Assembly (NCBI RefSeq): GCF_022803015.1
Contig: NZ_JAFKON010000001.1
Coordinates: 806,001 to 870,000 of the forward strand
Reading direction: 5' to 3'
From: Arthrobacter humicola
Lineage (GTDB): Bacteria; Actinomycetota; Actinomycetes; Actinomycetales; Micrococcaceae
DNA length: 64,000 nt
Shown one piece after another: positions 62,651-64,000 of the stretch; positions within the stretch are counted from its first letter, which is position 1, and the number at the start of each line of letters is the position of its first letter. Under the pieces are notes generated by a model. That model was not told where the DNA came from and ran no database searches. It saw only the letters and a list, made by a program, of their open reading frames with translations. The position numbers and the translations under genes are program-made.

Positions 62651-64000
62651 GTGTTCTCCTGTCGGGGTCTTCGGATGGTGTTGCCAGCGGCCAGCCGGCG
62701 GCCACGCCAATGGCCGCGGCGGCCCCCACGGGGTCGGTCCCCCGCCAGGCGACGTGCTGGTCCGGGCGGACCAGCACCGCGGCGGCCTGCCAGTGCGTGG
62801 TCATCGGGGTTCCGTCCTGGTCGGGTCCGACGTCGACGACGGACAGCGGGATTTTGTGGATCGCGGCGGCGGCCAGGACCGCCGCGTAGGCCTGCCCGGC
62901 GGCCGCGCCGCCCAGGCTGTCGCGGTCCACCAGGAGGGTGAAGCCGCTGCCCAGCAGGTCGTAGAGCGACGTTGTCGCGTCGAGCCAGGCGTGTGGCAGC
63001 AGCGATCCCGGGCTGGCGGAGGGGACGTAGCTGACGGGGTCCTCGGCGGGGACGGACAGGCCGTCCGGGACCACCAGAGGCGAGGAGCCGTACGTGTAGC
63101 CCAGCACCAGTCCCAGCGAGTCGAACTCGCTTTGTTTGACGGCCAGCGCATCCTTGGCGACCCGCCGGGCTGCCTCGCCGTCCGCATCAGCCCGGCCCAG
63201 GGCCGGGTCCGCGAAGTGGTAGGCCAGCGACTTGCCGTTGGCGGCGGCGTCGCGGATGGTCCGGGCCGCGACGGGCCGGCGCTCCAGCTCATAGCTGCCG
63301 GGCAGGGCCGGGCCGGCCCAGCCCTCCAAGGCGGCGGCGATCTTCCAGGCCAGGTTGGCGGCGTCGCCGATGCACGTGTTGAACCCGTGCCCGCCCCAGG
63401 GCGGATTCAGGTGCGCCGCGTCCCCGATCAGGAACACGCCGTCGTGCCCGTATCCCGGGGCGAGCAGCATGCGCGCCGTCCAGGGGTCGGTGGCGATGAC
63501 CTCGACGTCGACGTCGGCCCCGACGAGCGAACGGACCAGGTGTCCGGCGTCGGGTGATCCGCTGCCGTCCACGCCCTGGATGATGGCCCACCAGGTGCTG
63601 CCGAGGTCCAGCGGCCCCACCATGCCCGAAACCTCGGGTCCCAGGACCCAGTACTGGACGGCCGGGTCCAGGGTGATCGCGGCGGCGAGGGTGTCGGAAC
63701 GGAACAGGACACTGATGTTGGAGAGCTCGGCGGAGCCCCCGGCGAGGCGGATGTTCAGCCGGCGGCGCACAGTGGAGGACCCGCCGTCGGCCGCGGCTAC
63801 GAAGTTGCAGTCCACGGCCTTGCGCCGCCCGGTTGCGTCGGACACCGCCACGCGCGAGCCGAAGCGCGGCCGGCCTGGGCCCGGCGTGCCGCCGCCCTGG
63901 TTGATGTCCAGGTCTTCCACGCTCAGGCCGGTCAGCAGCGTGATGAGCGGGGATTCGGCGGCGGCCTCCCGGAGCACGGCCTCCATGACGGGCTGCGGGA
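62628..64000 (-). CDS. FAD-dependent aromatic monooxygenase (cut by window edge)
   Basis: The C-terminal 457 residues of a PHBH/MhpA-type FAD monooxygenase. FLIGDAAHLNPPWGGHGFNTCIGDAANLAWK is the second FAD motif (GD-x3-H-x-P); a thioredoxin-like C-terminal domain follows (FTLLVDRDS, VDVGPDQDG, VRPDQHVAWRG), as in phenol or naphthoate hydroxylases. The N-terminal GxGxxG lies beyond the window. With DUF3500 it probably forms an operon for breaking down an aromatic or flavonoid compound, facing the quercetinase-like gene. Confidence 0.9.
   Translation of the reverse strand, partial: PQPVMEAVLREAAAESPLITLLTGLSVEDLDINQGGGTPGPGRPRFGSRVAVSDATGRRKAVDCNFVAAADGGSSTVRRRLNIRLAGGSAELSNISVLFRSDTLAAAITLDPAVQYWVLGPEVSGMVGPLDLGSTWWAIIQGVDGSGSPDAGHLVRSLVGADVDVEVIATDPWTARMLLAPGYGHDGVFLIGDAAHLNPPWGGHGFNTCIGDAANLAWKIAAALEGWAGPALPGSYELERRPVAARTIRDAAANGKSLAYHFADPALGRADADGEAARRVAKDALAVKQSEFDSLGLVLGYTYGSSPLVVPDGLSVPAEDPVSYVPSASPGSLLPHAWLDATTSLYDLLGSGFTLLVDRDSLGGAAAGQAYAAVLAAAAIHKIPLSVVDVGPDQDGTPMTTHWQAAAVLVRPDQHVAWRGTDPVGAAAAIGVAAGWPLATPSEDPDRRTRVRAVLP

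Overview
The window is high-GC DNA (roughly two-thirds GC by eye), densely packed, with many GTG starts, many 4-base ATGA gene overlaps and mostly G/C third codon positions. Gene content (DUF4193, DUF6457, SARP regulator, stand-alone LigD polymerase domain, GerW-like and DUF4333 proteins, macrolide-type glycosyltransferase) points to an actinobacterium, most likely Micrococcaceae of the Arthrobacter/Pseudarthrobacter type. This is inferred from gene families, not from a marker gene. It reads as chromosome: no transposase, integrase, phage gene, CRISPR array, tRNA or rRNA was seen. Both ends cut genes (polA on the left, an FAD monooxygenase on the right).

Layout. 1-4.6 kb: 5' part of polA, a hotdog thioesterase, a RibD/DHFR-like reductase, a Pit phosphate transporter with a small membrane partner, and an uncharacterised membrane-anchored protein. 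4.6-8.3 kb: a minus-strand stress-type operon of a beta-CASP metallo-beta-lactamase, an erythromycin-esterase-family protein and a universal stress protein; its upstream region carries three 17-bp imperfect repeats and a DosR-like dyad. 8.6-10.3 kb: an acyl-CoA ligase. 10.5-13.3 kb: an FdhF/YdeP molybdopterin oxidoreductase and a DUF6457 protein.

13.4-24.1 kb is the centrepiece: a divergent LysR regulator followed by a plus-strand cluster for an aerobic Mo-Cu carbon monoxide dehydrogenase. The order is coxM-coxS-coxL, an XdhC-YHS fusion (coxF-like), a MocA-like nucleotidyltransferase, coxD, coxE, coxG and a second XdhC/CoxI protein. CoxL carries the form I active-site motif AYACSFR, so the cell probably oxidises CO as a supplementary energy source. 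A perfect dyad and a candidate -35 lie between lysR and coxM, and a strong hairpin closes the cluster.

24.3-36.4 kb: a two-gene NAD(P)H oxidoreductase/SDR operon behind two operator-like palindromes, a Sua5/YciO protein, a SARP regulator, a PDZ serine protease without an export signal, an HtaA-domain protein, a FetB-type permease, amylosucrase, and a histidine kinase and response regulator that face each other with overlapping 3' ends. 36.5-46 kb: a GGDEF-EAL protein, a CDF transporter, a cupredoxin lipoprotein, a CDP-alcohol phosphotransferase, a Rieske FAD oxidoreductase with a DUF2252 protein, and a TMEM175-like channel. 46-57.5 kb: pirin, cyclopropane-fatty-acid synthase, a GerW-like protein, an unreported 45-residue ORF, LigD polymerase, hydrolase, glycosyltransferase, HrpB helicase and an ECF sigma/anti-sigma pair. 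57.6-64 kb: two lipoproteins, small conserved proteins, a quercetinase-like bicupin, and a convergent DUF3500/FAD-monooxygenase operon separated from it by a 17-bp hairpin.
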